Origin: an uncultured Sphingobacteriales bacterium
GTDB taxonomy: Bacteria; Bacteroidota; Bacteroidia; Chitinophagales; Chitinophagaceae
Length of the DNA stretch: 24,811 bases
Reading direction: 5' to 3'
Assembly (NCBI GenBank): GCA_937991535.1
Contig: CALKHN010000031.1
Coordinates: 1-24,811, forward strand
In this document: positions 7,105-15,108 of the stretch, piece by piece
Layout: the number at the start of each line of letters is the position of its first letter
Numbering within the stretch: position 1 is the first letter of the stretch
Position numbers and translations under genes: made by a program
Notes under the pieces: model-generated
What the model saw: the letters and a program-made list of their open reading frames with translations, nothing else
Told to the model about the DNA's origin: nothing
The model's database searches: none

Positions 7105-9285
7105 CTAATTATGAGATGCATTTGATTCACCCTGTCCCTGATCTGCAGACCGTGGCTTTGGTGTAAAATCTGGTTTGGGCATCAGTGCTTTTCTGCTTAG
7201 CTTAAATTTACCGGTCTTATGATCAACGCCCACCAATTTTACCTTTACCACATCACCTTCTTTCAACACACCTTCCATGCTTTCAAGACGTTTCCAGCTA
7301 ATTTCGCTTATGTGTAAAAGCCCCTGTTTACCGGGCAGGAACTCCACAAATGCTCCAAATTCTTTTATTCCTTTTACTGTAGCTTCATATACTTCACCTA
7401 CTGAAGGCACTGCAACAATGCCTTTTATCCAGGCTACTGCTTTATCCAATCCATCTTTTGCAGGAGAGAAAATACTTACTTCCCCTACTGTACCTACTTC
7501 TTCAATATTGATAGTAGCGCCTGTAGTTCTTTGAATTTCCTGTATTACTTTGCCCTGGGGCCCGATAACCGCACCAATGAATTCCTTGTCAATAAACAGC
7601 TTCACCATTCGTGGCGCATGCGGCTTCACTTCTTCACGTGGCGCATCAAGGCAGTTATACATGGCATCCAGTATGTGCAAACGTCCTTTGCGGGCCTGTT
7701 CCAATGCCTCACGCATTGTATCCATGCTCAGCCCGTCTATTTTAATGTCCATTTGTACACCACAAATCCCCTCTCTTGTTCCGGTAACCTTAAAATCCAT
7801 ATCCCCCAGGTGATCCTCATCCCCCAGTATATCGGTTAAAATCGCATATTTGTTATCGGTTCCACGCGTAATTAATCCCATGGCCACACCACTTACATGT
7901 TTGGGAAAAGGAACGCCGGCATCCATTAATGCCAGTGAACCTGCACAAACGGTAGCCATGGAAGATGACCCGTTTGATTCAAGAATATCGCTCACTACCC
8001 TTACAGTATAGGGGTAATCATTTCCCGGCATCATTTGTTTTAATGAGCGCAATGCCAGGTTTCCATGTCCGATCTCTCTTCTGCCGGGAGCGCGCAAAAA
8101 TTTAATTTCACCAGTAGAAAAAGGAGGGAAATTATAGTGTAAAATGAATTTTGAATAGTCGGATTTCGCAGCGCTTTCTATGAGCAACTCATCCAAAGGG
8201 GTTCCCAAAGTAACGGTAGTCAGCGACTGTGTTTCGCCCCTGGTAAATAATGCAGAACCATGGGGTGTCGGCAGGAAATCGGTCTCCATTGCCAGGGGAC
8301 GTACTTCATCCAGCTTTCTGCCATCCAAACGGGTGCGGTCATCAAGGATCATGTTTCTTATCACTTCCCATTGCAGATCTTCAAAATATTTACCAGCGAG
8401 TTTTACATCTTCTTCTGCCGGCTCTTCACCGAAGCTGGCAACCAATTCTTCTTTAAGTTTTGCATAAGCATCGCTTCTTTCATGCTTGGCAGAACCTGCT
8501 TTAGCAATTTCGTATATTTTATCTTTGGCAAAAACTTTTACTTTTTCAAGAACCTCTTCATTTTGTACAGGTTTGGGGTATTCTCTTTTTTCAGTGATTC
8601 CTTTTTTATCTCTCAGCTCCTGCTGTGCTTTAATTTGCAGTTTAATGGCTTCGTGAGCCACTTCAAGGGCTTTTACCAGGTCTTCTTCGGCGCATTCTTT
8701 TGATTCGCCCTCTACCATCATCAGATTCTTTTCTGTGGCCCCTATCATAAAGTCCATATCGGCTTTTGCCAGTTGGGTTCGGGTGGGGTTAACAATATAT
8801 TCGTTGTCAACTCTGGCCACACGCACTTCAGAAATAATTTCTTTGATAGGAATATCTGAAACCGCTAATGCCGCTGAAGCAGCCAGGCAGGCCAAAGCAT
8901 CGGGCATTACTTCAATATCACTTGAAATAAGCGTTATAATTACTTGCACTTCACAGAAATAATCTTCAGGAAACAGGGGGCGTAGCGCACGGTCAACCAG
9001 GCGGCTGGTCAATACCTCATAATCGTTCAATTTAGCTTCGCGTTTAAAAAAGGAACCAGGAATACGGCCTGCGGAAGAAAATTTTTCCATATAATCCACG
9101 CTCAGCGGAAAAAAACTTTGTCCGGGCTTGGGTTCTTTGTTGGCAACTGCGGTAGCTAATATCATGCAATTTCCCTGGCGCACAACAACAGAGCCGTCGG
9201 CCTGGCGTGCAAGTTTACCTGTTTCAATGGTTACGGTACGTCCGCCTTCCAGGTCAAATGATACACTAATTGGTTGAGAGAGCAT
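7105..9285 (-). CDS. pnp: Polyribonucleotide nucleotidyltransferase (PNPase)
   Basis: PNPase is a trimeric, phosphate-dependent 3'-5' exoribonuclease of mRNA decay. From the chosen start the protein is 726 aa with the full set of domains: first RNase PH-like core (about 5-140, with F-F-K-R-E-A-K-L and R-L-V-D-R-A-L-R-P-L-F), an all-alpha linker (about 140-230), second, catalytic RNase PH core (about 310-455, with G-D-M-D-F-K-V-T-G-T-R-E-G and Q-M-D-I-K), a KH domain (G-A-V-I-G-P-Q-G-K-V) and an S1 domain (G-A-F-V-E-F-L-P-G-K-Q-G-L-L-H-I-S-E). A charged tail closes it. An in-frame TTG at 9312 would add nine residues, but the ATG at 9285 gives the usual M-L-x-Q-P start and is preferred. It lies downstream of rpsO, as in many bacteria. 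Confidence 0.97.
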   Translation of the reverse strand: MLSQPISVSFDLEGGRTVTIETGKLARQADGSVVVRQGNCMILATAVANKEPKPGQSFFPLSVDYMEKFSSAGRIPGSFFKREAKLNDYEVLTSRLVDRALRPLFPEDYFCEVQVIITLISSDIEVMPDALACLAASAALAVSDIPIKEIISEVRVARVDNEYIVNPTRTQLAKADMDFMIGATEKNLMMVEGESKECAEEDLVKALEVAHEAIKLQIKAQQELRDKKGITEKREYPKPVQNEEVLEKVKVFAKDKIYEIAKAGSAKHERSDAYAKLKEELVASFGEEPAEEDVKLAGKYFEDLQWEVIRNMILDDRTRLDGRKLDEVRPLAMETDFLPTPHGSALFTRGETQSLTTVTLGTPLDELLIESAAKSDYSKFILHYNFPPFSTGEIKFLRAPGRREIGHGNLALRSLKQMMPGNDYPYTVRVVSDILESNGSSSMATVCAGSLALMDAGVPFPKHVSGVAMGLITRGTDNKYAILTDILGDEDHLGDMDFKVTGTREGICGVQMDIKIDGLSMDTMREALEQARKGRLHILDAMYNCLDAPREEVKPHAPRMVKLFIDKEFIGAVIGPQGKVIQEIQRTTGATINIEEVGTVGEVSIFSPAKDGLDKAVAWIKGIVAVPSVGEVYEATVKGIKEFGAFVEFLPGKQGLLHISEISWKRLESMEGVLKEGDVVKVKLVGVDHKTGKFKLSRKALMPKPDFTPKPRSADQGQGESNASHN

Positions 9286-9391
9286 AAAATGATTTGAATT
9301 TTTGGCCTGCAATTATAGTATAAGGGAGGAGAAATACCGTGGCATTGCAAGCCGCGTAGTTAAATAAAATAAAAACGATTGCCATAAAACT

Positions 9392-9422
9392 ACTATTCCC
9401 AACATTGCAGGTTGGGAATAGT
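9392..9422 (-). terminator. Hairpin between rpsO and pnp (terminator or processing site)
   Basis: ACTATTCCCAAC (9392-9403) and GTTGGGAATAGT (9411-9422) form a perfect 12-bp stem with a 7-nt loop, 17 nt after the rpsO stop. On the minus strand it is followed by only four T's, interrupted, then more T-rich sequence further on, so termination may be partial. Some rpsO-pnp read-through is therefore possible. Confidence 0.7.
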
Positions 9423-9439
9423 TATAATTGACAAATACG

Positions 9440-9712
9440 TTATTTTCTGAGTCCTAGTTTTTCGATCAGTTCGCGGTAACCCTGAAGGTTATGTTTACTA
9501 AGGTAGGTAAGTAAACTTTTTCTTTCCCCTACTAATTGCAAAAGTCCCCTGTTGCTGGAGAAATCTTTTTTGTTTTGCTGCAGGTGCTTGGAAATGTGGG
9601 CAATGCGTTCTGTTAATAAAGCAATTTGTGCTTCAATTGAACCTGTGTTGGTTTCTTTTCCACCAAATTCTGCGAAAATCTTTGTTTTTTTGTCGGCTAC
9701 TAATGTTGGCAT
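9440..9712 (-). CDS. rpsO: 30S ribosomal protein S15
   Basis: S15 is a primary 16S rRNA-binding protein of the small-subunit platform. The 90-aa product aligns along its whole length with S15: the T-G-S-I-E-A-Q-I-A-L-L-T-E-R-I segment, H-x-x-x-N-K-K-D-F-S-S-N-R-G-L-L, and the C-terminal L-I-E-K-L-G-L-R-K. An ATG seven codons upstream (9733) would add a lysine-rich extension absent from typical S15, so the ATG at 9712 is chosen; both remain possible. A canonical promoter box lies about 50 nt upstream, and a strong hairpin follows the stop, before pnp. Confidence 0.95.
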   Translation of the reverse strand: MPTLVADKKTKIFAEFGGKETNTGSIEAQIALLTERIAHISKHLQQNKKDFSSNRGLLQLVGERKSLLTYLSKHNLQGYRELIEKLGLRK

Positions 9713-9762
9713 CTCAATTTTTTTTTTAAACATCCCAATAATATCTTCTTCTTATTTGGCCG

Positions 9763-9770
9763 CAAAGGTA
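9763..9770 (-). promoter_or_regulatory. Candidate -7 box for rpsO
   Basis: The minus strand reads TACCTTTG, an exact TAnnTTTG match, about 50 nt before the rpsO start. As at dnaG, the -33 region carries TTTCC (18 nt upstream) rather than TTG. Confidence 0.6.
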
Positions 9771-9812
9771 GTAAAAGATCATAAAAATGGAAATTATTTA
9801 TTGAAATATTTT

Positions 9813-10328
9813 TTAACGTAAATGCTTTACATTCAAACCATATAATACCACAAAAAGGATTCCGATAAAAGCAATTGCAGATGAAGTTATGATCGTCAGG
9901 AAATTTCCACCTCCAAAAGCTATAAAGGGGCCCGCAATACCTATAATGGTGCCCAGCAAATAGCTATAGAAACCAGTTTTCTTTAAGCCAAACATCAATA
10001 TAGCACCGAGGAGTGTGAATACTGCAGCAACAATACTGAATAACGCACTTTTTTTAATATTCGCAGGTTGCAGCATTTCGCTTGTTCCCGATAACATTTT
10101 TTCGGCCAGCCTGGATCCTGCATTTCCTTCATCTTCCAATTTTTCTTTAGCGTCCTGCATAGCGGCCTGTGCTACACCGGCTGCTGTGTTTGCCGTAAGG
10201 TAGCTGCTTATTCCGCTAATAATACCCCATCCGCTTCCAATAAAAGTAAGAATACATAAAACGGTAAGAAATACAGGTCTCGCGGGTTTAGAAACTACAG
10301 TTGGTTGACCGGGTTCAAAATTTTCCAT
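9813..10328 (-). CDS. Four-helix membrane protein of unknown function
   Basis: A 171-aa integral membrane protein that I do not recognise as a named family. The N-terminus (1-17) is Pro-rich and polar. Predicted membrane spans lie at about 18-42, 94-114, 119-139 and 144-166. Between the first and second is a soluble, charged, helix-prone segment (about 50-90) rich in Ala, Glu, Lys and Met that probably lies outside the membrane. Such small membrane proteins are common in Bacteroidetes and have no assigned role. It is divergent from the oxidoreductase operon and upstream of rpsO with a gap of 100 nt. The minus-strand TATTCTTG at 10358-10351 is a one-mismatch candidate -7 box. Confidence 0.75.
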   Translation of the reverse strand: MENFEPGQPTVVSKPARPVFLTVLCILTFIGSGWGIISGISSYLTANTAAGVAQAAMQDAKEKLEDEGNAGSRLAEKMLSGTSEMLQPANIKKSALFSIVAAVFTLLGAILMFGLKKTGFYSYLLGTIIGIAGPFIAFGGGNFLTIITSSAIAFIGILFVVLYGLNVKHLR

Positions 10329-10407
10329 GGCTTGTATGTATTTAGTGGTACAAGAATAATAAAAGATTCTTATATCTGAAAGCTATTTAAATATTCAAAA
10401 TCGAAAA

Positions 10408-10415
10408 TACTTTTG
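10408..10415 (+). promoter_or_regulatory. Candidate -7 box for the oxidoreductase/glycosyltransferase operon
   Basis: TACTTTTG matches TAnnTTTG exactly. It overlaps an in-frame TTG (10413-10415), so that TTG cannot be the translation start if this promoter is used. Initiation near 10422 would leave about 27 nt before the TTG at 10449. No clear TTG is seen at -33. Confidence 0.5.
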
Positions 10416-10448
10416 ATAATCAGTAATTTCCCGAAAAATTCAGGCGAT

Positions 10449-11477
10449 TTGAGCAAATTATACAGTTTTGTATTAATAGGCTGCGGCCAAATAAGTGTCA
10501 GGCATGCAGAACAAATAAAGAAATATGGAAGCATCCGGGCTGTATGTGATATTAACCGGCAAAAGGCAGATCAAATGGCGGCATTGTATCATTCAAAGGC
10601 GTATTACCATATTGACGAAATGTTGCGCTCAGAAAAGGGGATTGATGTTGCCGCAATTTGTACTCCAAATGGCTTGCATGCTGTACATGCTATAGCCTGC
10701 CTGAAGCATGGAATGCACGTGCTTTGCGAAAAACCGATGGCCATTACTCTAAAAGATGCCCGTGATATGATGCAGGCAGCCATTGAAAACAACAAAAAAC
10801 TCTTTGTTGTAAAGCAAAACAGGTACAATCCACCGGTGGCGGAGCTGAAAAAAATAATCATGGAAAATACATTGGGAGCTATATATAGCTTCCAGATCAA
10901 TTGCTTCTGGAACCGGACCAAAGCATATTACCAGCATTCCTGGAGAGGTACCAAAGAATTAGACGGGGGAATACTGTTTACCCAATTCAGTCACTTTATT
11001 GATTTGCTGTACTGGCTGCTGGGTGATGTAAAAAATATAGATGCTATAGGCCGTAATTACCAGCACAAGGATTGTATTGAATTTGAAGACACCGGTATAG
11101 TACAAATTGAAATGCAGAATGGCGCCATAGGATCCCTGCATTTCACGATAAACAGCTTTGAGCGCAATATGGAAGGATCAATCACACTGTTTGGTGAAAA
11201 AGGAACCATAAAAATAGGAGGACAATATTTGAATGTGCTTGAATATCAGCGTATACTGGATTACAGAGTTCCACGCCTGTCAGAAAGCAAAGCGGCCAAT
11301 GACTATGGCTTTTATACAGGGAGTATGAGCAATCATGATAAGGTATATGAAAACCTTTTAAAAGGGTTGGATGGCGGGGAGCATGAATCTGCTATGGCTG
11401 AGGACGGAATTAAAACCGTTGAGATAATTGAAAAAATTTACACGGATATGAAGTCTCCTTTAAAAAACCATCCTTGA
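10449..11477 (+). CDS. Gfo/Idh/MocA-family oxidoreductase, WbpB/WlbA-like
   Basis: An NAD(P)-dependent sugar dehydrogenase. From the chosen start it is 342 aa: an N-terminal Rossmann domain with V-L-I-G-C-G-Q-I-S-V-R-H near residues 7-18, the family E-K-P motif in L-C-E-K-P-M-A, then the C-terminal alpha/beta domain. The segment K-Q-N-R-Y-N-P-P, N-C-F-W-N-R, W-R-G-T-K-E-L-D-G-G and F-S-H-F-I-D-L-L-Y-W resembles WbpB/WlbA enzymes that oxidise UDP-N-acetylglucosaminuronate at C3 during O-antigen sugar synthesis; the exact substrate is inference. The start is the TTG at 10449 because the earlier in-frame TTG at 10413 lies inside a promoter box. Its stop overlaps the next gene's TTG start by 4 nt (TTGA), showing translational coupling in a glycan operon. 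Confidence 0.85.
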   Translation: MSKLYSFVLIGCGQISVRHAEQIKKYGSIRAVCDINRQKADQMAALYHSKAYYHIDEMLRSEKGIDVAAICTPNGLHAVHAIACLKHGMHVLCEKPMAITLKDARDMMQAAIENNKKLFVVKQNRYNPPVAELKKIIMENTLGAIYSFQINCFWNRTKAYYQHSWRGTKELDGGILFTQFSHFIDLLYWLLGDVKNIDAIGRNYQHKDCIEFEDTGIVQIEMQNGAIGSLHFTINSFERNMEGSITLFGEKGTIKIGGQYLNVLEYQRILDYRVPRLSESKAANDYGFYTGSMSNHDKVYENLLKGLDGGEHESAMAEDGIKTVEIIEKIYTDMKSPLKNHP

Positions 11478-12565
11478 AAAAAATTTATTTCACTGTAACC
11501 AACGAACTGGTTTACGATCAGCGCATGATCAGGATATGCAGCACACTGGCGCGTCAAAATTATGAGGTTGTGCTTGTAGGGCGACAGTTTAAAGGAGCGG
11601 CTCCGTTGCAGCATCATCCTTTTCAGCAGGTTCGGTTGCCAGGCCGGTTTACCAAGGGAAAATTGTTATATATTGAATTTAATATCCGCCTGTTTCTTTA
11701 CCTGCTTTTCAAAAAAATGGATGCGCTCTGCGCCATTGACCTGGATACTATTCTTCCCTGCTATTGGGTATCGCGTGTGAAGGGAATACCCAGGATATAC
11801 GATGCGCATGAATTGTTCTGCGAGATGAAAGAAGTGCGAAACCGGGAGCGTATTTACCGCTTCTGGAAAAAGATAGAGCGCTTTGCTGTGCCCAGATTTA
11901 AGCTGGGCTATACCGTTAATTTACCGATTGCACAGGAATTCAAAAAAATGTATAGTGTTGATTATGCCATAATCAGGAACATTGCTGTTTTGAATGACCA
12001 GGAACTGCAACCCGCAAAAACGGGAACCTTTCTTTTATACCAGGGAGCGGTTAATGAAGGCAGGAGCTTTGAAACCCTTATTCCCGCCATGCAATACATT
12101 GATGTTCCTTTGGTGATATACGGCGATGGTAATTTTATGCAGGAGGCAAAGAGACTGGTTGAAAAGTACAGCGTAAGCAATAAAGTCATTTTTAAGGGAA
12201 AGGTCAGCCCCGAAGCATTAAAAAAAATAACGCCATCAGCTACTATTGGCATTACGCTGTTTGACAGGGAAGGAATGAGCAACTACTATTCATTGGCCAA
12301 TCGTTTTTTTGATTATATCCACGCAGGGGTACCGCAGCTTTGTGCCGACTACCCGGCTTACCGTGAAATCAACGCACAATTTGAAGTGGCAGTACTGATA
12401 TCCGATCTGTCGGCCGAAAACATTGCGGAACAAACCCGCAGCTTACTGTCCGACACTGCGTTATATGAAAAACTTCGTCAAAATTGTCTGGCAGCAAGAG
12501 CTGTATACAACTGGCAGCATGAAGAAAAAAAGCTGATTGAATTTTACAACGATTTATTGCAATAA
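11474..12565 (+). CDS. GT4-like glycosyltransferase
   Basis: A 363-aa cytoplasmic glycosyltransferase of the GT-B fold. The N-terminal half has Y-D-Q-R-M-I-R-I-C near residue 14 and the I-Y-D-A-H-E-L-F motif near 113, usual in GT4 enzymes of Bacteroidetes polysaccharide loci. The C-terminal nucleotide-sugar-binding half has the beta-strand L-L-Y-Q-G-A-V-N-E-G-R, then V-I-Y-G-D-G, V-I-F-K-G-K-V and F-D-Y-I-H-A-G-V-P-Q, the region of the conserved E-x7-E donor site. The start is TTG at 11474, overlapping the preceding stop; no ATG is in a better position. It should transfer an activated sugar onto a lipid-linked or surface glycan; donor and acceptor are unknown. Confidence 0.85.
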   Translation: MKKIYFTVTNELVYDQRMIRICSTLARQNYEVVLVGRQFKGAAPLQHHPFQQVRLPGRFTKGKLLYIEFNIRLFLYLLFKKMDALCAIDLDTILPCYWVSRVKGIPRIYDAHELFCEMKEVRNRERIYRFWKKIERFAVPRFKLGYTVNLPIAQEFKKMYSVDYAIIRNIAVLNDQELQPAKTGTFLLYQGAVNEGRSFETLIPAMQYIDVPLVIYGDGNFMQEAKRLVEKYSVSNKVIFKGKVSPEALKKITPSATIGITLFDREGMSNYYSLANRFFDYIHAGVPQLCADYPAYREINAQFEVAVLISDLSAENIAEQTRSLLSDTALYEKLRQNCLAARAVYNWQHEEKKLIEFYNDLLQ

Positions 12566-12568
12566 GAA

Positions 12569-13708
12569 TTGGAGAGTCATTTACATATCGTTTGCTTAGA
12601 TGTGCCCTATCCCCCTGATTATGGAGGGGTATTTGATCTGTACTACAAGTTGAAATACCTGCACGAAAAGAACATAATTATTCATTTGCATTGTTACGAA
12701 TATGGGAGAGGCAGGCAGGACACATTGCTGCTTTATTGTGAAACGGTTCAGTATTATAGGCGTTCCATGAACTGGGTGCAACTGGCAGCCGGAATACCAT
12801 ATATTGTTGGCTCCCGTGCCGATCCCGAATTGCTGAAAAACCTTTCTAAAGATAATTATCCTGTATTGTTAGAAGGCATACACAGCACCTACCTCTTACA
12901 CAAAAACAAACTGCCGGGTAGAAAAGTAGTTTTGCGGTTGCACAATATTGAATTTGAATATTACTGCCAGTTATCGCGCAATACTGCTTCCTTATTTCAT
13001 AAAATATATTATACGGTAGAAAGTATTTTGCTGAGGCGGTATGAAAAAAAGATTGCTTCAAAAGCCTCTCTTACTATTGCTGTAACCGAAAAGGATGCCG
13101 TAACTTATGCGTCCGTATTTGGTGTAACGAATACACGTCATCTTCCTGTTTTTACGCCGTGGAATACCGTGACAAGCAAGGAGGGAAAAGGAGTTTATTG
13201 CCTGTACCAGGCAAACTTATCGGTAAGTGAAAATGAACAGGCTGCCATATGGCTTATTAAAAAAATATTTTCCGGCTTACATATCCCCTTTATAATTGCC
13301 GGTAAAAATCCTTCTCGTACCTTAAAAAAAGAAGTACAGCTTCATGCCCATATCCGTATTGCAGAAAATCCTTCGGAAGCCGGGATGCAGGAGCTCATTG
13401 AAAATGCGCAAATCAACCTGTTGCCTTCCTTTACTACCAGCGGTATAAAGTTGAAGCTTTTACATGCTCTTTTTTGCGGAAGGCATTGCATTGCAAACGC
13501 AGCTATGGCGGCGGGAACAGGTATGGAAAACGCCTGTACCATTGCGGAAAATGAACCGGACTTTAGAGCTGCTATACAAATATTATATTCTCAGCCATTT
13601 ACAAAACAAGCTGTTGAAGACAGGCAGGCACTGCTTGAAAAGCATTTCAATAACCGGCGCAACGCTGAACGGTTAATTGAGTGGATATGGGAAGAGGCTA
13701 ACGGCTGA
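12569..13708 (+). CDS. Glycosyltransferase, GT4-like (second of operon)
   Basis: A 379-aa GT-B-type protein starting 3 nt after the previous stop. The N-terminus I-V-C-L-D-V-P-Y-P-P-D-Y-G-G-V-F-D is typical of GT4 proteins with a glycine-rich acceptor loop. R-L-H-N-I-E-F-E-Y-Y lies near residue 123, and the C-terminal half has F-I-I-A-G-K-N-P followed by L-P-S-F-T-T-S-G-I-K-L-K-L-L-H-A-L-F-C-G-R, equivalent to the donor-binding motif. TTG at 12569 is the only plausible start near this N-terminus. The final gene of the three-gene operon; it converges with a lipoprotein gene after 44 nt. Specificity cannot be inferred. Confidence 0.83.
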   Translation: MESHLHIVCLDVPYPPDYGGVFDLYYKLKYLHEKNIIIHLHCYEYGRGRQDTLLLYCETVQYYRRSMNWVQLAAGIPYIVGSRADPELLKNLSKDNYPVLLEGIHSTYLLHKNKLPGRKVVLRLHNIEFEYYCQLSRNTASLFHKIYYTVESILLRRYEKKIASKASLTIAVTEKDAVTYASVFGVTNTRHLPVFTPWNTVTSKEGKGVYCLYQANLSVSENEQAAIWLIKKIFSGLHIPFIIAGKNPSRTLKKEVQLHAHIRIAENPSEAGMQELIENAQINLLPSFTTSGIKLKLLHALFCGRHCIANAAMAAGTGMENACTIAENEPDFRAAIQILYSQPFTKQAVEDRQALLEKHFNNRRNAERLIEWIWEEANG

Positions 13709-13752
13709 TCATTTACTGGGATACACGCTTTAACTTGTAATGAATGAAGTTG

Positions 13753-14385
13753 TTATTGCCTTATAAAGGTGGCTATGCCATCCACTTTTTGAATGATTTC
13801 ATACTCCACGCCATTTTGCGTTACGATAGTTGATTTGTTTATGACCGAGTGTATAACAAGCGTGTCGTTGCTGATGGTATAAGTGGCCCCCAAAGGTTCA
13901 GAAGCGCCCGGGAGTTGCTGACCGTTGGTATCCGGAAGATCAAAAATAGAACCGTTAGGAAAATAGAGTGAATCGTTTCCGATTTGCTTGTAATCGCTGC
14001 TGGCACTGCTGGAAGGCAGAGCAAAATCAAGTTGTTCCTCCTGCGGATCAAGAGGGATTCCTCCCAGATAGGTAATTATTTTAACTTTGGCAGAGATGGT
14101 GTAGCCCAGATCAATTGTTTGCATCTTATCGGCGGTAACGGTTAACAGCCCCTTGTTGTTTTGCGTGGTAGCAGCATATGTAGCTACAATCCTTCCCGGA
14201 ATACCCCCATAATCAAAAGTAGAGCCTGCTTCAACTGTTACACTAAGTTCGAGAAACTTCCAGTTGCCCAGCAATGACGCCGGGTTGTTGCCGGGTGAAC
14301 CATTCTCAAACGATAATTCTTTCTGGCACGAGAGAAAAGAAAATGCCAGCAAAACCATAAAAAGGAATGTAGGGATACTCCGCAT
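13753..14385 (-). CDS. Small lipoprotein of unknown function (lipocalin-like start)
   Basis: A 210-aa lipoprotein with signal peptide ending at C20 (L-S-C), followed by Q-K-E, an acidic-containing stretch compatible with surface export in Bacteroidetes. The mature region opens with L-L-G-N-W-K-F, the pattern that begins many lipocalin-like beta-barrel lipoproteins, and continues as alternating beta-rich segments (many Thr, Ile, Val). The end has Y-E-I-I-Q-K-V-D-G-I-A-T-F. I recognise no enzyme motif. It follows the collagen-like gene on the same strand but is separated by a terminator, so it probably has its own promoter. A 14-nt inverted repeat (TGCATT-AG-AATGCA, 14394-14407) lies just before its start. 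Confidence 0.75.
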   Translation of the reverse strand: MRSIPTFLFMVLLAFSFLSCQKELSFENGSPGNNPASLLGNWKFLELSVTVEAGSTFDYGGIPGRIVATYAATTQNNKGLLTVTADKMQTIDLGYTISAKVKIITYLGGIPLDPQEEQLDFALPSSSASSDYKQIGNDSLYFPNGSIFDLPDTNGQQLPGASEPLGATYTISNDTLVIHSVINKSTIVTQNGVEYEIIQKVDGIATFIRQ

Positions 14386-14458
14386 AGGGCAAATGCATTA
14401 GAATGCAATGTATATAAAGTTATAACATTTAGTTAGTGCACAAGCATAAGAAAGAAAA

Positions 14459-14495
14459 GCCTGTAAGGTTACATATTGCGGCAAGGCTTACAGGC
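14459..14495 (-). terminator. Intrinsic terminator of the collagen-like gene
   Basis: On the minus strand GCCTGTAAG (14495-14487) and CTTACAGGC (14467-14459) form a perfect 9-bp stem with a 19-nt loop, followed by TTTTCTTTCTT. It begins about 15 nt after the stop. The plus strand also ends in GTTTT, so weak bidirectional action is possible. Confidence 0.8.
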
Positions 14496-14510
14496 GTTTT
14501 CAAAAAATAC

Positions 14511-15101
14511 CTAATCTTTCAAGTTCAAATATTTTTTAACCTGGTTATAGTCGTTCCAGTCAATGCTGGAAGCCTTTCTTGCTGCCACACCGCCGGGAAT
14601 AAGTATATAGCGGTATTGCCTGAATTTCACACCCTGGGCTGTTACGGTGCTGGCATCAAGGTTAGAATATAATTCTATGCTGTTCAAATAATATACCGGT
14701 TCTATGCTTACCCCATCGAATATGCTGAAATAGGGTATCGGCGCTATAACCGGTTCGGCTGCAGAATTCAAATTCACATACGCCTTAATTTCACCCGAGG
14801 TTAAAATGGCATTATCCAGTTGAGGTGCATCTATTGTAGCAATAAAACCAATGGTATCAATTTTGGTTCCGTTATCCTCATGCAGCGTGTCTGCTTCATA
14901 GGCAACATCCAGCCATGCTGAATAAATTACATTGGCTGTTCCGGCGTCACCTTTAGCCCCAGCAGGTCCCTGTGCGCCGCCTGGTCCCGCTGCTCCCGCA
15001 GGGCCTGCCGGACCCGCCGGTCCTTCTTTTGAGCAGGAAGAGAACAGTACACTTACTGCCACAAATGCCATGGCAGTTATTTTGAAGGTCAATTTTTTCA
15101 T
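14511..15101 (-). CDS. Collagen-like lipoprotein
   Basis: A 196-aa lipoprotein. The signal peptide ends in F-S-S-C with lipidated C23. Directly after it, from G27 to G54, come nine uninterrupted Gly-X-Y triplets rich in Pro and Ala, able to form a short collagen-like triple helix, so the protein is probably trimeric with a stalk next to the membrane. The rest (about 58-196) is a beta-rich globular domain of unknown function, with many aromatic residues in its last third. Similar collagen-like lipoproteins with this layout occur in Bacteroidetes; their function is not settled. It has its own terminator and an upstream palindrome, and follows the SusCD cluster in the same direction after 119 nt. 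Confidence 0.88.
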   Translation of the reverse strand: MKKLTFKITAMAFVAVSVLFSSCSKEGPAGPAGPAGAAGPGGAQGPAGAKGDAGTANVIYSAWLDVAYEADTLHEDNGTKIDTIGFIATIDAPQLDNAILTSGEIKAYVNLNSAAEPVIAPIPYFSIFDGVSIEPVYYLNSIELYSNLDASTVTAQGVKFRQYRYILIPGGVAARKASSIDWNDYNQVKKYLNLKD

Positions 15102-15108
15102 AACAGAA

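Noticed and set aside
8260..8703. 147-codon plus-strand open frame within pnp
   Set aside because: It is the complement of the conserved PNPase linker region, and its Phe/Leu/Ser-rich product is typical of an antisense shadow.
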